Below are positions 21,331 to 31,925 of a stretch of DNA of 64,000 nt, one piece after another. A program made the translations under genes and the position numbers. The DNA comes from Anniella stebbinsi (lineage: Eukaryota > Chordata > Lepidosauria > Squamata > Anniellidae). The notes beneath the pieces were generated by a model. That model saw nothing but the letters and a program-made list of their open reading frames with translations, was not told the DNA's origin and did no database searches. The stretch spans positions 43,074,001 to 43,138,000 of the forward strand of contig JARDYH010000002.1 in NCBI GenBank assembly GCA_029215795.1, given 5' to 3'. Position 1 is the first letter of the stretch. Every line of letters begins with the position of its first letter.

Positions 21331-23572
21331 GTAGAAGGTCACCACGGGCAGTGGCAGGAAGTGAGGTTTTCTGAAGAAGTACTTGAGCACTCTGCTGACA
21401 GGAGCATGCCATGACTGCACATGGTTGTGACGCTGGTCAGAAGAAGGTGGAGAAAAATGAGTGCAGCGGAGGAGGACACAACGAAGGGGAAGGAAGTGAA
21501 TGAGGAAGCGCTTTGAGCAGTGCTCTACAGCCTGCGCTCTGCCCAGCACCATCCCTCTCACTATTCAGGATGAAGGAGAGGGCAGAGGAGCGGCAGTCTT
21601 CGGAGGAGTCAGATGGCTCCTCGGAAGATGACTTTTCTCCAACCAAAGCTAGAAGCAGAACAACCAACAAAAACTCAAAGTGTGCCAAACAAGAACAGGG
21701 AATATAAACATCTTTGCAATTGCAGATTCCAGGCTTCTTTGACCAGCTCTTAGAAGTAATCCAAGCACAGGATTTCCTTATGACCAAACCAGAGACTCTG
21801 CAAATAAATAAATAAATAAAAATCAGAAGACAAAGCAACACCAGAAGAAAGTGAGAGCAAACCTGGATTTGTGTCATGATCCCTCCTGAGGAATCTTCCT
21901 CAGAGGATGAAGCTGACTCACCCAGGGCTGCAGATTCTTTGCCTCAGAGTATATTGGAGGCAGCATCGGAGGAAGAGAGGGGCCGTGCAGCAGAGGGGGC
22001 AGAGAAGCCCCAGGAAAGTTATCCTCCTCCACCTCCTGTCACCACTGAAGAAGTTTCTGATGGCGAAGAATGTCAGCCACCCAGTCCTCAGCAAAGGAGG
22101 TGTCTAAAGCGTGCAGAGTAGGTCCGACCAGCAAGAAGAAGTCTGCGACTGCAGAGATGCGGCACAGTAGACGCTGAGCTTAAATAGCTAAAGCTAAGTA
22201 ATGAGGCACAGCTGGGGAGGAGTGAGGCCAGCTGAGAAGCTGCTTAAAAAGCCTCAAAGTGCAAGACGTTTCTCTGCTAGAATCAACCAACATGCAAGCT
22301 GCCTAGCTACACTACCTGCTTCTAGCTCACAGACTCCTGCTTTGGCTTTTGACTCCAGATTTGGACTTGACTCATGGACCTTCTCTCTGGCTCTTGACTC
22401 CGGAATTGGCTCATGGACTCTCTCTCTCTCTGGATTTCCCCCTGGCTTTGAACCTGGTCTGTGGATACTGGAACTCTGAAATTTTGCGAAGACCCAGCAC
22501 TTCACTCTTTGCAGGAGTTAAATCTCCCTGCTAAAACAACTCAAAACATTCCTGTCGGCTGCATTCCCAGAACGGACTGATAAGCACTCTGCTGGCTGAT
22601 TTCCTGGAAAAAGACCTGGCGAACATGACCATTTGGGAATACTACTACTTTTCAGACAACTAGGAGGTGCCAGTTAATGAAAGATTCACAATATTTTGAT
22701 CAAAAGCTGCAAGGATCTGAACAGAAGGAAACCTTAAGGTCAAGAATACAAAACCACATACCAAAGAAGCAACTACCAGCTGCTTCCAAAAGTTCTACAC
22801 AGTCTGATGGTGGGCACTCATTTATAAGGATTCTGGTATTTGTAGCTTGCATTGCAGCTGGTGCATGGTACATGTTTCATTCATCATCCCGTACTTTGGA
22901 AATTGATGATAAATCCCTGAAATCATTTCAGAACCAGATGAAAAGGCTCATGAACAGCTCCAAGGCTGTGGAAGAGAAGCCAAACCACCTTTGAGAACTG
23001 TCTCAACTTTTCTCAACCTCATTTGGAGCCAGGCATCTTATTGCTCACTGCTGCAAAACAAGCTGAAGATGCCCTGAAGTGCTTGAGCAACAATATTGCT
23101 GATGCCTTCTCATCCTCTCAGAGTGCAGCTACAATCAAAATTGATGGAGCTAGCAAAGCTGCTCTGGACAGCAATACTGCCAAACACTCTGTTGATGAAG
23201 AGTTGAGCTCTGGGTTCAAAGGAGGCAAGAAGGCAGTGGTAGTGCATCGATTTGAGTCACTTCCTGCAGGTTCCACCTTGATTTTTTTACAAATACTGTG
23301 ACCATGAAAATGCAGCATTTAAGGATGTAGTTCTACTCTTAACTGTCCTCCTAGATGAGGAATCTCTATGAAAGAGTCTTAGCCTGTTGGAAGTTGAGGA
23401 AAAAGAGAGGGATTTCCTCTGGGCTAAGTTTACCAATGCAAACATGCCAAGTTCCTACAACCACATAGTTACAGACAAACTGAGTGGGCTGTGGAGCTGC
23501 ATATCCCATCTGGTGTTGCCTGTGTGGGCTGAACATGTCCCAACTGAAAAGAAGTGCTTGCAGGTGAAATAA
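21325..23572 (+). pseudogene. Retrocopy of a torsin-1A-interacting protein gene (LAP1/LULL1 family)
   Basis: LAP1 and LULL1 are nuclear-envelope/ER membrane proteins whose luminal domain activates torsin ATPases. The plus strand shows, in order, a possible N-terminal piece ('QEVRFSEEVLEH', 21350), an acidic nucleoplasmic stretch ('ESDGSSEDDFSPTKARSRT', about 21607-21663) and 'KDSQYFDQKLQG' (22680). A transmembrane helix follows ('FIRILVFVACIAAGAWYMF', 22821-22877), then the luminal domain with '[18 protein letters not shown]', '[13 protein letters not shown]', '[18 protein letters not shown]', '[19 protein letters not shown]' and '[16 protein letters not shown]', ending at TAA 23570-23572. 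Frameshifts occur near 22990-23020 and 23287, and a TGA at 23369. No intron separates TM and luminal parts, so a processed copy is likely. A solo LTR (21872-22630) interrupts it; the frame is continuous across the duplicated atttg. Confidence 0.85.
21872..22630 (+). mobile_element. Gypsy-type solo LTR (759 bp) inside the LAP1 retrocopy
   Basis: It begins TGTCATG and ends CATGACC (expected CATGACA), short inverted termini typical of LTRs. It is flanked by a perfect 5-bp duplication, atttg (21867-21871 and 22631-22635). Removing the LTR and one duplicate restores a continuous LAP1 reading frame (..SKPGF|GNTTTF..), which validates both edges. A TATA-like 'gcttaaaaagc' lies at about 22242. Orientation is inferred from this and from the TG..CA ends. 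The Glu/Pro-rich frame at 21876-22121 is LTR sequence, not a host exon. Confidence 0.85.
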
Positions 23573-25395
23573 CTTTTTAAAAAAATGAGCAAAGAGAGAA
23601 ATATAGCACAACATGTACATCTCTTAGTGGTTGGATACTAGGGCAAGGATTTCCAGCTTGCTAATCAACTGCTTTTGTAAGTTTGTGATTCAAAAGTCAA
23701 AATAGGGTTTACTTCTTTTCTAAGAAGCTGGGAATTGTGTAAAGAACTTGCAGGGTATGAATATAGCTTTGGTGAGTTGTCACTCTTGTGATTCTCTTAA
23801 AGCCCAGGATCCTGTAATGGGAAAAAAACCTCTTTATTGCTAGTACCATCCAGCTGTTCATAAAGTTAGCTTATATAAGTTCCATGTCCCTGCAGAGAAA
23901 GCTGTGATTAGTAGGGGTGTGCATGGACCCATCGGATCGGGACCCGGATCAGGACCTCCAAGATTGTCCTAGATCGTTCAGGACAAAATCGGAGGTTCCT
24001 CAGATCAGATCGGACCCAATCCCGATCCAAAAATCGGACATTTGATTTTTGGATCGGCCACCATTTTTATTTTCTCCATAGACTTGCATTGGGGGAAAGA
24101 AAGCTTTCCCCCAATGCAAGTCTATGGGGAAAAAATGGCGGTGGGTGGGTGAGGGGGCCTAACTCCCTCCTACCCCCTCACGGTTCTTACCTCTCGGGGC
24201 CGTCTGCTGTGGATGGCCCCTGCAGGTAAGCCCCCTCCCCTGCGCTCCTTACCACCCGGGGCCGTCTGCTTCCATCACCTGGCATGCTACTCAGGGGCAG
24301 GCCGAGAAGCCTGCTCGCAGTAGCGGCCAGTGGCGGAGGAGAGCGGACAGCCCCGGCAGGTAAGTGGGCCGTGGGACCCCCTCCCCCCTCCTCCCCTCCC
24401 CCCTGCTTACCTTCTGGGGATGTCCACTCCATGGGCCCCCCTCCCCCCTGCTTACCTTTTGCAGTAGCAGTCCGCGGCGGAGGGGAGCGGATGGCCCCGG
24501 AAGGTAAGCAGGCCGTGGGCCTCCCTTCCCCCTGTTTACCTTTCGGGGACGTCCGCTGCCCTCTGCCACTGGCCACTACTGCGAGCAGGCTTCGCGCCCT
24601 GCTCTTGAGTAGCGCACCAGGTGATGACATCACCTGGCGCGCTACCTAGGGGCAGGCTGCGAAGCCTGCTTGCAGTAGTGGCCAGCAGCGGAAGGGAGCG
24701 GACGTCCCCGGAAGGTAAGTGGGCCCCTCTCCCTCCCTCCTTCCCCCCGTGATCCTCACCTGGCCAGGCTGTCTGGTTCCATCGGCGGGCACCTGCTGAC
24801 ACCCACCGATGGAAGCGGACAGCCCCGCCAGGGAAGTCCCCCCCCCCCCGCTGTCTGCTTTACGGATCAGATAGGATTGGATCGAATGATCCAGCGGGGT
24901 GATCGGAAATCAGATAATTGTATCCGATTTTCCCTGGATTGGATCCGGATCGTGGATCGGACCCGATCCAGTGCACACCCCTAGTGATTAGGAATAATGT
25001 GGTTATGAAGTAGAACAGAAAATGAGCACATGGTTCTGTCTTCTTTCTGTACTTGAAGTTTACTAGAATAAACTACAATGTCATAGTTGTAATCAAGAAT
25101 TCATATATCTAAGAACAGTTCTGTCTTGTTCCATTGACTAAGAACTGCGAGCTGATTAAGTCTTCTATAATTGCAGACTCTCCTAAGTTTGCTTGTGTTC
25201 AATCAATCTGATAGTTTGGAGTAAAGTGCAGTTCAAAATTTTTGTAGTCCACAGTGGCAGATCCTATCTCACCCGTGTACCCTTTTTCCTACTTTTGAAA
25301 ATGGTCATGAGGTACATAATATGCACCTGTTCAGATTATTCTGACTTTGGGACTGCTGCACAGTTCTGATGCTTCAAATCCTTTTAAATCCCAAA
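23573..25395 (+). pseudogene. Probable 3' UTR of the LAP1 retrocopy, split by a hAT element
   Basis: The AT-rich non-coding sequence following the LAP1 stop codon (23573-23911) continues on the other side of the hAT insert (24992-25395). I found no other element in it. Assigning it to the 3' UTR is an inference from position; no poly(A) tract is visible before the inverted-repeat arm begins at about 25400. Confidence 0.45.
23912..24983. mobile_element. hAT-type non-autonomous element (GATCC-rich palindrome), copy 2
   Basis: The ends are TAGGGGTGTGCATGGACC and ..CAGTGCACACCCCTA, with a perfect 8-bp target duplication gtgattag (23904-23911 and 24984-24991). It has the same architecture as 1592-2550: ATCGGA/GATCC-rich ends, a pair of facing 'gcattgggggaaagaaagct' words near the left, and a GC-rich centre of repeated 'cttaccttttgcagtagcag'-like blocks. 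GC-rich frames on both strands (for example 24284-24649) are repeat artefacts. It inserted into the retrocopy downstream sequence, so it is younger than the retrocopy. Confidence 0.9.
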
Positions 25396-25399
25396 CAGT

Positions 25400-25690
25400 C
25401 AGTTCTCTCTTTCTCTTGTTTGATCTGCTACTCTTGGCCTTCTTCTGTCTCCTGTGCTTATTCTCTATTTCGTCATCTGTTTTCTTTGTTCTCTCATGAA
25501 GACGTCCCTTAATGTCTCTCTCAGTCAGCCATGAGTCCTTCCTCGCCTTGCTCCTCCCCCACTCTTCCTCCCATCAAATCAACTGTTACATTCTTTTTCC
25601 ATTACCTGGCAACTTGCTCCCTTTCCCCACCCCCGCTGTATCTATTGATACTTTCACCAGCTTCTACAATATGTACATCAGGATTGGGTG
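25400..25690. repeat. Right arm of the ~270-bp inverted repeat
   Basis: Reverse complement of 19555-19830. Shared words on this strand include 'tgtctcctgtgcttattctc' and 'ttacctggcaacttgctccc'. It ends near 'ttctacaatatgtacatc', matching the start of the left arm. Confidence 0.75.
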
Positions 25691-26336
25691 TTGGGAAGGT
25701 GGCCTTTTTTTGTCACTGGTAGAATTGAATTATGATATTATTTTCCCTTTAATGAGGCAGAAAAAGCATGAAACAAAGCTTCAGAGGGAGGTTTCCATTC
25801 AATTCCAAACACATCTGCCTGGCAGTAATCTCTGTTGATTTCAAAGGAATTACTTCCAATTAGTCTGCAACATCAAATAATTCAGATATTTGTCTTCTGG
25901 CTCCCGCTAAGGCCAACACCCACTGAGACGGAATACAGATCTTCAAGGAACATTTCCTGCTGGCATGGAGACGAATACAAACACCATAAATGAGAGACAA
26001 ACATGCTTAGCCCATGTGACACAGGTCAGGGAAAGGCTATATCCAATCAGAGACAAGACTATGGGAGAGCAACACGAAGTTGTAAAAAACAGAAATATAA
26101 CATGAATTAATGAATGAATGCAATCCCCAAGGCCAAATAAAACAGTGTTGCAAACTGACCACTCACATATGGGGCACTGAAATGAGACCTGCTAACAAGC
26201 TAGAACATTATCTTATTGGATGGCCATGCGGTATACTTAAGGAATAGACTTGCTGAAAAAATAAAGCAGACATGTTTAAAGAACAGACTGTAATTATTCA
26301 GGACAAGTTTTGAGGCTAAGATTCTACAACTGGATT
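25691..26336. other. Unassigned sequence
   Basis: No repeat family, gene or RNA recognised. Confidence 0.35.
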
Positions 26337-26338
26337 TA

Positions 26339-26683
26339 GGTCCCCTCTACAAGAATTCGGTTTGACGCCCAGTTGTCCGATTATGCGCATCTTCTCACAA
26401 TCGCTTTTACGCCTAATCCCTATACACGGGAGGTGGTGAAGCACATTACCAGTTGTATGAAAGGCACTTTAAAGGTGTTTAATGCAGAGAATCGCTTGTT
26501 TACATGGTCATAAGGCACTTTAACTCCCGCAGGAAATTAAAACTCGCTATTTAACACACATTTAATAATGCACATAATTGGACAGAAAAAGTGCCTCAAC
26601 CCCCGATTTGCGCTCCGTTCATGTGGAGGTAAAATCGGTAATGCGCTTTGAAAGAGCTTTAAATCACTCTTGTAGAGGCACCC
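26339..26683. mobile_element. GCGC-rich Harbinger-like MITE, copy 2
   Basis: Left end GGTCCCCTCTACAAGAATTC and right end TCTTGTAGAGGCACCC, flanked by TTA (26336-26338) and TCA (26684-26686), a one-base mismatch of the 3-bp duplication. Several of the GCGC words are decayed to GCAC, so this copy looks older than those at 9110 and 49602. Confidence 0.75.
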
Positions 26684-26929
26684 TCAGCTTGGAAAAGTAA
26701 TGTCCTCATGCTTCTGCTTTTTCTTTAGAGCAGAAACCGCATTGAAGCAAGCCAATATACTTCACTGGAGATGACTATTAGAAATTAGATAGGGGAAGCT
26801 GAATTCAAATCTCACGTCTACCAGCGATTCAGTGGATTGTGTTCATTAAGTTTTCTTTCTCTCTCTTTCTGTGTCTCAGCTTCCCTTTTCCTGCCTTGCA
26901 GATCTGTTGTGGGGGGGAATACGGGGTCC

Positions 26930-27270
26930 TAGCGGTCAGATTCCTTGCATCCAGAAGAAGTTGATTTGCTCTCTTCAGACTCTGGGGACTCTGGCCATGA
27001 GGTCACTCACATGCCACAGCCACATCGTTGCAATTTTGAAGCTGCTAAAAGAGGCCAGGCCCTTTAAGAGACAAAGCCTCAGTCACTGTGGAGGTGGAGT
27101 CAGCCAGCCTAAATGTAACCAAACTCTTATTTAAAACTCAGTCATGGTCTGCTCCTTGTTGGGGCAACACACAGACATCACTGTCTGGTCTCTAGCCCCA
27201 TTCAGAGCTTTGTTTAGTGTTGATGTCTTTCTGTCTTGTTACTGATAAAATTTAGCTGATTCCTGCTACA
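26930..27270 (+). mobile_element. Possible LTR fragment
   Basis: A 'ggtggagtcagccagcctaa' to 'cttatttaaaactcagtcat' segment resembles the U3 and TATA region of a Gypsy-type LTR, similar in layout to 22201-22270. It is followed by 'ctgctccttgttggggcaac'. No TG..CA termini or duplication could be fixed, so this is tentative. Confidence 0.3.
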
Positions 27271-27329
27271 GAACCAGAGCATCCAAAGAACCCATGGCCT
27301 GAAATGGTGCAAGTCAATTCATACCACAT

Positions 27330-27620
27330 AATAACAAAATAAAAGAGACTCTATTATATCAACTGTCTTAGATCATAAGGTCTGGGAAGGGATATACAGA
27401 AGAAGTTGATTTTTTTGCAAGTAACCTGGTCCCAAGCTGTTAGCTTTAAAAGTTAAAAACAGCATTTTAAATTGGGCTAGAAACAAAGTGAGAGCTAGTG
27501 CAGAGGATAAAGCATTAGCATAATGTGATCAAAACGTCCAGTCCCAGTTAGAAATCTTGCAGTCCTAAATTAGAATTTTAAAGGCAGCCCATGTCCAACT
27601 GGGGTTATGCACTGCTGAAA
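27330..27620 (-). mobile_element. L2-type LINE 3' fragment, decayed
   Basis: Plus-strand landmarks 'aacctggtcccaagctgtta', 'aaaacagcattttaaattgg' and 'agaattttaaaggcagccca' follow the order of the minus-strand L2 copy at 16400-16600. No open frame remains. Confidence 0.6.
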
Positions 27621-28889
27621 AAGATGAAATTGATCACCAAAACTAGGACAAAATTTGCATTGTGTATTTTGCAGCTCCATATAAATTGCATATGCTAGTA
27701 CATACATCTAGAGCAAATTTAGAAATAATTACTGTAATTTAAATAAACATATAATGCATTTCACCATGTTCAGGAAGACTGTAACCACAACCAGGTGACA
27801 AGTGTGCCTGCTCAGCTTTTGATTCTGATACTCCCTCCTCCTATCCCCAATACTGTGCTTTAAATAGTACATGCTGCTATTTAGGAATCAAGGCCTTGCC
27901 ACTGCCATGCCTAGTTGTGCCCTAAGCATTACCACCTTGAGACAAACATGTCTGAATCTTGATTTTTTAAACCAGCCTTGTCATGTACACCTCACTTGGG
28001 AAAAGAAGCCACAGCAATGACCCTGGACAAACATGGATACACATCCAAAGATAGCTACCACAATTGTAGGAGTCTCTGCAGTACTTCCAATTTGTATTGT
28101 ACTTTTTCTCTCCACACAATTGTATGGAAGAAATTATGTCACAGTATGAACCAACTGTAAGCTATTTGAATGGAAACAAAGGCTTTATTGTTTTCTCCAG
28201 CAGAGCTTCCATTGATTTCTGTGAATATTTTTTAAAATGGATGGAGGATCAGATTTTGCCTCTTGCTATGTGTGTTTGTGTGTGTCAGGGGTGGAGGCGG
28301 CAAACGGGACTTTAAAAGATTGATCAACAATTATCTGCGGTGTTATGTTATCGATCTAAATTTTAGACCATAAAAAGATTGGATGATTCTTACGCAGTGT
28401 TCATGGTGATATTCATTTAGCAATATATACTCATGGGTATTTAACAGAATCTCTCCCAGACACAGGAAAGTAATGGCTTTCAGGGAATTTTCTAATGGAA
28501 GCCTGAAAACACAAGGGCTTATTCTATCCAGACTATAACACACATGTTAGTTAGATGAAAAATGAGCATGATGCGAATCACCCTCTTAATTTATGCAAAT
28601 GCTTTATTCAGCCAGCTGGATGTGTTTGTTATGCATTAGGATGCCCACTGGGGAGGATAAACACAGCCAAGAAAAAAGAGAATCAAGCCAAACAGGCAAG
28701 TGGTCTGGATTTACAAGCGTCACATTTAGAAAGATTTCACAGTCAGAGGAAAATCTAGCTAAACCTAGTCCCATGACAGGGCAGACAGATACAGTTTGAA
28801 AAGATGGAAATAAATTGCTCAGTGTATCTACATTTTTTCATATATGCTTCTAAAGTGAATGGGAACAACTGCAATCTAGAAATGTAATA
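27621..28889. other. Unassigned sequence; candidate conserved non-coding stretch
   Basis: No repeat or gene is recognised. 28555-28760 contains an octamer-like 'ttatgcaaatgc', TAAT words and few CpGs, and is free of known repeats. It is a candidate for cross-species conservation, but nothing here proves it. Confidence 0.3.
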
Positions 28890-29408
28890 GTAAATAACAG
28901 AGGTGTGCACTGACCCACACATTTTGAAATTGACCCCAGTTTGGTGCTGCACAAAATGGCCTGCTTCTGCTCAAGCCAATTCAGAATTGGTCCATTTCGA
29001 CCTGGTACTGAACCCCAAGTTGAGGTTAAGAAATCCAAGGCTTTATGCTTCCCATTGACTTTCATGAGAGACGTGTTAAGTGCATCACAATGCCTATGTA
29101 TCAGTTTAACATGGGAAAATTACAACTTTTCTTTCTTGGCCAGAAGTGGATGATAGTAGCAGAGTTGCAGGCACAGTATCCCCTTAAAAGAGATTATGCC
29201 TGCCCAATGTCAGAAAAATAGGTGCAGGGTTTTTTTGTGCTACATTCTTTATATATTGATTATTTTATTTTATTTTTTAAAGGGAACTGCCAATAATGTT
29301 TTTATTTATTAGCAAATTTGGATGTAAACTGGAGGACTAATTGCCCCTTCTGAGGGGATCAAGCATGCCAAATTTCAGAATAATAGCCACAGGAATAGCA
29401 AGAGTAGC

Positions 29409-30505
29409 TGTCGTGACTCTGGCTAACTCTCTAAAGTTCTTGCTCACGACTTCATGTACACTGATACACAACAATAACAGTGAGATTTCTTTTATTGTAA
29501 TCACACGGAATTCAAAGCATAACGGTTTCATTTCTGCAAACACACACTTGAAGCTGAAGTCAGACTAGACAGCTTTCAGGTAGAACAGCTTAATGTGAAC
29601 AGCACTCACTCAGGGGTAGACATTTAGAGATTAGCTCTAGTTCTTAGAGGTCAGGAGCGGCCACACTGCACTGGAATCCTCTGGAACGTAGAGACACACT
29701 CTCGGAAAGCCTCCAGACAGTAGGTAAGACTATCTTGAACTAAATCAGACTCAGCCTGTCGGGGAACGCTGAGCAGATCACCGAACTAAGACGTCAGGAA
29801 ATGAACCTCTTCGACCTAGGGAGCCTTCCCAATTCACGTAGCTTTAGCTCTGAGGAAGGTCCTCTCACAGGTCCCACACACACAGAATTGTAGAACAGCA
29901 ACAATGAGCTTCTGCCTCTCTCTGCCCGTAACTTTGGCTCCATGGAGAGAGACAGCAAGCTATAGAACACGAATCTAGAACAGTAATCTCAAGTCTAAAT
30001 CTATGAAAAGCTACAGTGCACTTTTCATGGCATAGTTCTTTTAGAAGCAACAAGTCCACACAGCAATAGAACATGTACAGAGTGCATCACACAATTCCAC
30101 ATCAGAATAGTAACTCACAGCAGCAGCAGAGCAGCAAGAGGATAGACGAGATAATTCCTAGCAACGGAATTACTCTCAGGACCAAGGCAATATAGTGTGG
30201 AGGCTGGGCAAATACTAAGCTACTTTGATAGACAGGGCTTCAGGCCTGTAATCTAAACTCACGTACCAACAGGGCGGCACGGTTCAACCTCTTCTGATGA
30301 CGCCACAGTGTGAGGAAGATAGCCCCCACCTTTGCAAAGCATAGTTTAATTCCCAGAGAACGTTCAAGGCCTTCAGCCTACTATTTGAGATAAGCACATA
30401 CCAGAAAGCAGAGATACATTTTCTCATAACAAATTGCCAAGTCTTCAGTCTACAATTCACAGGGCCAGCCCTGTGAATTGTCTACGAAGCACCTGACACC
30501 CAACA
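29409..30505. mobile_element. Solo LTR (1097 bp)
   Basis: Termini TGTCGTGACTC and GACACCCAACA (TG..CA) are flanked by a perfect 5-bp duplication gtagc (29404-29408 and 30506-30510). No internal coding region or second LTR is present, so it is a solo LTR produced by recombination. Strand cannot be decided: no convincing TATA or polyadenylation signal was found on either strand. It lies inside the 28898-31702 hAT element and so is younger than it. Confidence 0.8.
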
Positions 30506-30732
30506 GTAGCCTTGACATTTTGAGAATCTCTGAGAGAGAACAAACTTATCCCTTATGTTATTTGTGGACCACTGTTCTGAAAATTACAGGCTTCCTAGAT
30601 GTGTCCCTAAGTAAGAAACCTGCAAAGTTTCAGGAGGATTACAGTAGTTAATGTGGAAGGGGGGTCTTCAATATTGGGGAGTAGTGATTTGCTTCCCCTT
30701 TCCCTCACCGGTTTTTCAGGCAGTGGCCATGT

Positions 30733-31200
30733 CTACACATTCTATTTGTCACGGGGTGAGCTCAAGATCATCCCTGTGTGTCCACATGATGCATAGGGGA
30801 TCCCAGGGTCAACCGGGGATGGCCACTCACTTTCCCCAGGATGAAATGGGCTACTTTTATCCCGTTTTTTCCCATGGTCCCATGACAACCCTGAGGACTG
30901 TGGGTGGTGTGGCCAGTGCTCCCGGGTCCTCCCTCCTCCCCACGAGTAGTGGGGCTCTTTAAATAGGCATGGACCTGCACAGGGTGACTCTGTGCCCATC
31001 GGGGAGGGGAGCAATTTTGCCATTCCCAGGATGGCTGCTGGTGCTTTTGTTTTAAGGTGTGGGATTTTTTTACTTACTTTTCAGAGGATCAGGGCTGCAC
31101 AACTGCACGACCGGCTCCTCCTTCCAAAACGAAACACACGCCGTGCTGGCATTTGGATGTTGGGGGAGGATCCCAGAAACCAGAAAAAACAAGATCCCCC
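30733..31200. mobile_element. GC-rich MITE-like element, family member 2
   Basis: It begins GGCCATGTCTACACATTC. The interior has 'gatcccagggtcaaccgggg', 'cccatggtcccatgacaacc', 'ccccacgagtagtggggctc' and 'cattcccaggatggctgctg', the same word order as 8361-8700. The end is approximate. Confidence 0.55.
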
Positions 31201-31759
31201 CACTATCCCAGAAGGCTCATTAGATGTAGATGAGCCCAATGTGTATGTAAATAGCACATACCATAGAGCTGCTGGCAACAAACCTGCCAAGTTTTGGATG
31301 GATAGTCGTGAGACTAGGGAGTTTGTCATTGTGAAGCTTTGTGGCACTGGAAGAATAGCCATCTCGCTGTCCCATCCTTGCCCTCTCTCAAAGCACAGTG
31401 ATAGGAGCCCATGGTAAAATAGCACTAGGATTAGAAGGTGGGCCTGTCAATCACTCAACCTCACTCTCCCCTCCCTGCAGCATTTATAGAAATAAAACCA
31501 AAAGATGCTATTTGGAGACATAAAATCTGTGAGCCCATATTGTATCCAAAACATGAGTTGCAAATGAAATCTTGTTTTGGAGCTGCTTTGGTTCTGTTGG
31601 CTTTGGCGGGAAACCCACTTTTCCTTGGATCCAAAAGAAATGGACTTGTGGTCTGATTCTGCTCAGGCTTCAGAATTCATCTGAATCCAGTGCACATTCC
31701 TGGTAAATAATAATTAGCATTTTAAGCACTTCTCAAATGTTGTCAGTAATCCTTAGAAC

Positions 31760-31925
31760 TTCTCAGGCAGGCAGGCCAGTATATTATTATCAGCCCCATA
31801 TTGGAAATAGTGGGGGGAGCTGTGGTTGAGAAAATACTGGCTTCTGTAAGGCTACAGTGTGTTCATGGCTGAGGTGAGATTTGAACTGAGACCTTCCCCA
31901 GCTCAGAACTTACACTTTTAGGGTA
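31760..31925 (-). mobile_element. MIR-like CORE-SINE, old
   Basis: Plus-strand words 'attatcagccccatattgga', 'aaggctacagtgtgttcatg' and 'gctgaggtgagatttgaact' follow the reverse complement of a MIR element. They cover the 3' core, the CORE region and the tRNA-like end with its box B complement. High divergence fits an ancient amniote SINE. Confidence 0.6.

Larger units (their letters stand above)
28898..31702. mobile_element. hAT-type element, 2.8 kb including inserts
   Basis: The ends CAGAGGTGTGCACTGA and CCAGTGCACATTCCTG are inverted repeats. They are flanked by a perfect 8-bp duplication, gtaaataa (28890-28897 and 31703-31710). The terminal sequence resembles the TAGGGGTGTGCAC ends of the 1592 and 23912 elements. 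A solo LTR (29409-30505) and a GC-rich MITE-like segment (30733-31200) account for about 1.6 kb of its length. No transposase frame is recognised in the remaining sequence, so it was probably non-autonomous. Confidence 0.8.

Noticed and set aside
21876..22121. Glu/Pro-rich 81-residue frame that could look like a continuation of the acidic LAP1 region
   Set aside because: It is inside the solo LTR. The LAP1 frame joins across the LTR without it.
21872..22630. Reading the LTR as one of a pair for the Gypsy pol at 20060
   Set aside because: Only one copy exists in the window and its 5-bp duplication closes an empty site in LAP1 sequence, so it is an independent solo LTR.
24187..24802. Gly/Arg/Pro-rich frames on both strands
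   Set aside because: Products of the GC-rich block repeats inside the 23912-24983 hAT element.
31081..31425. Overlapping frames of 114 and 141 residues near 31 kb
   Set aside because: They lie in hAT-element interior sequence; no domain and both strands open.
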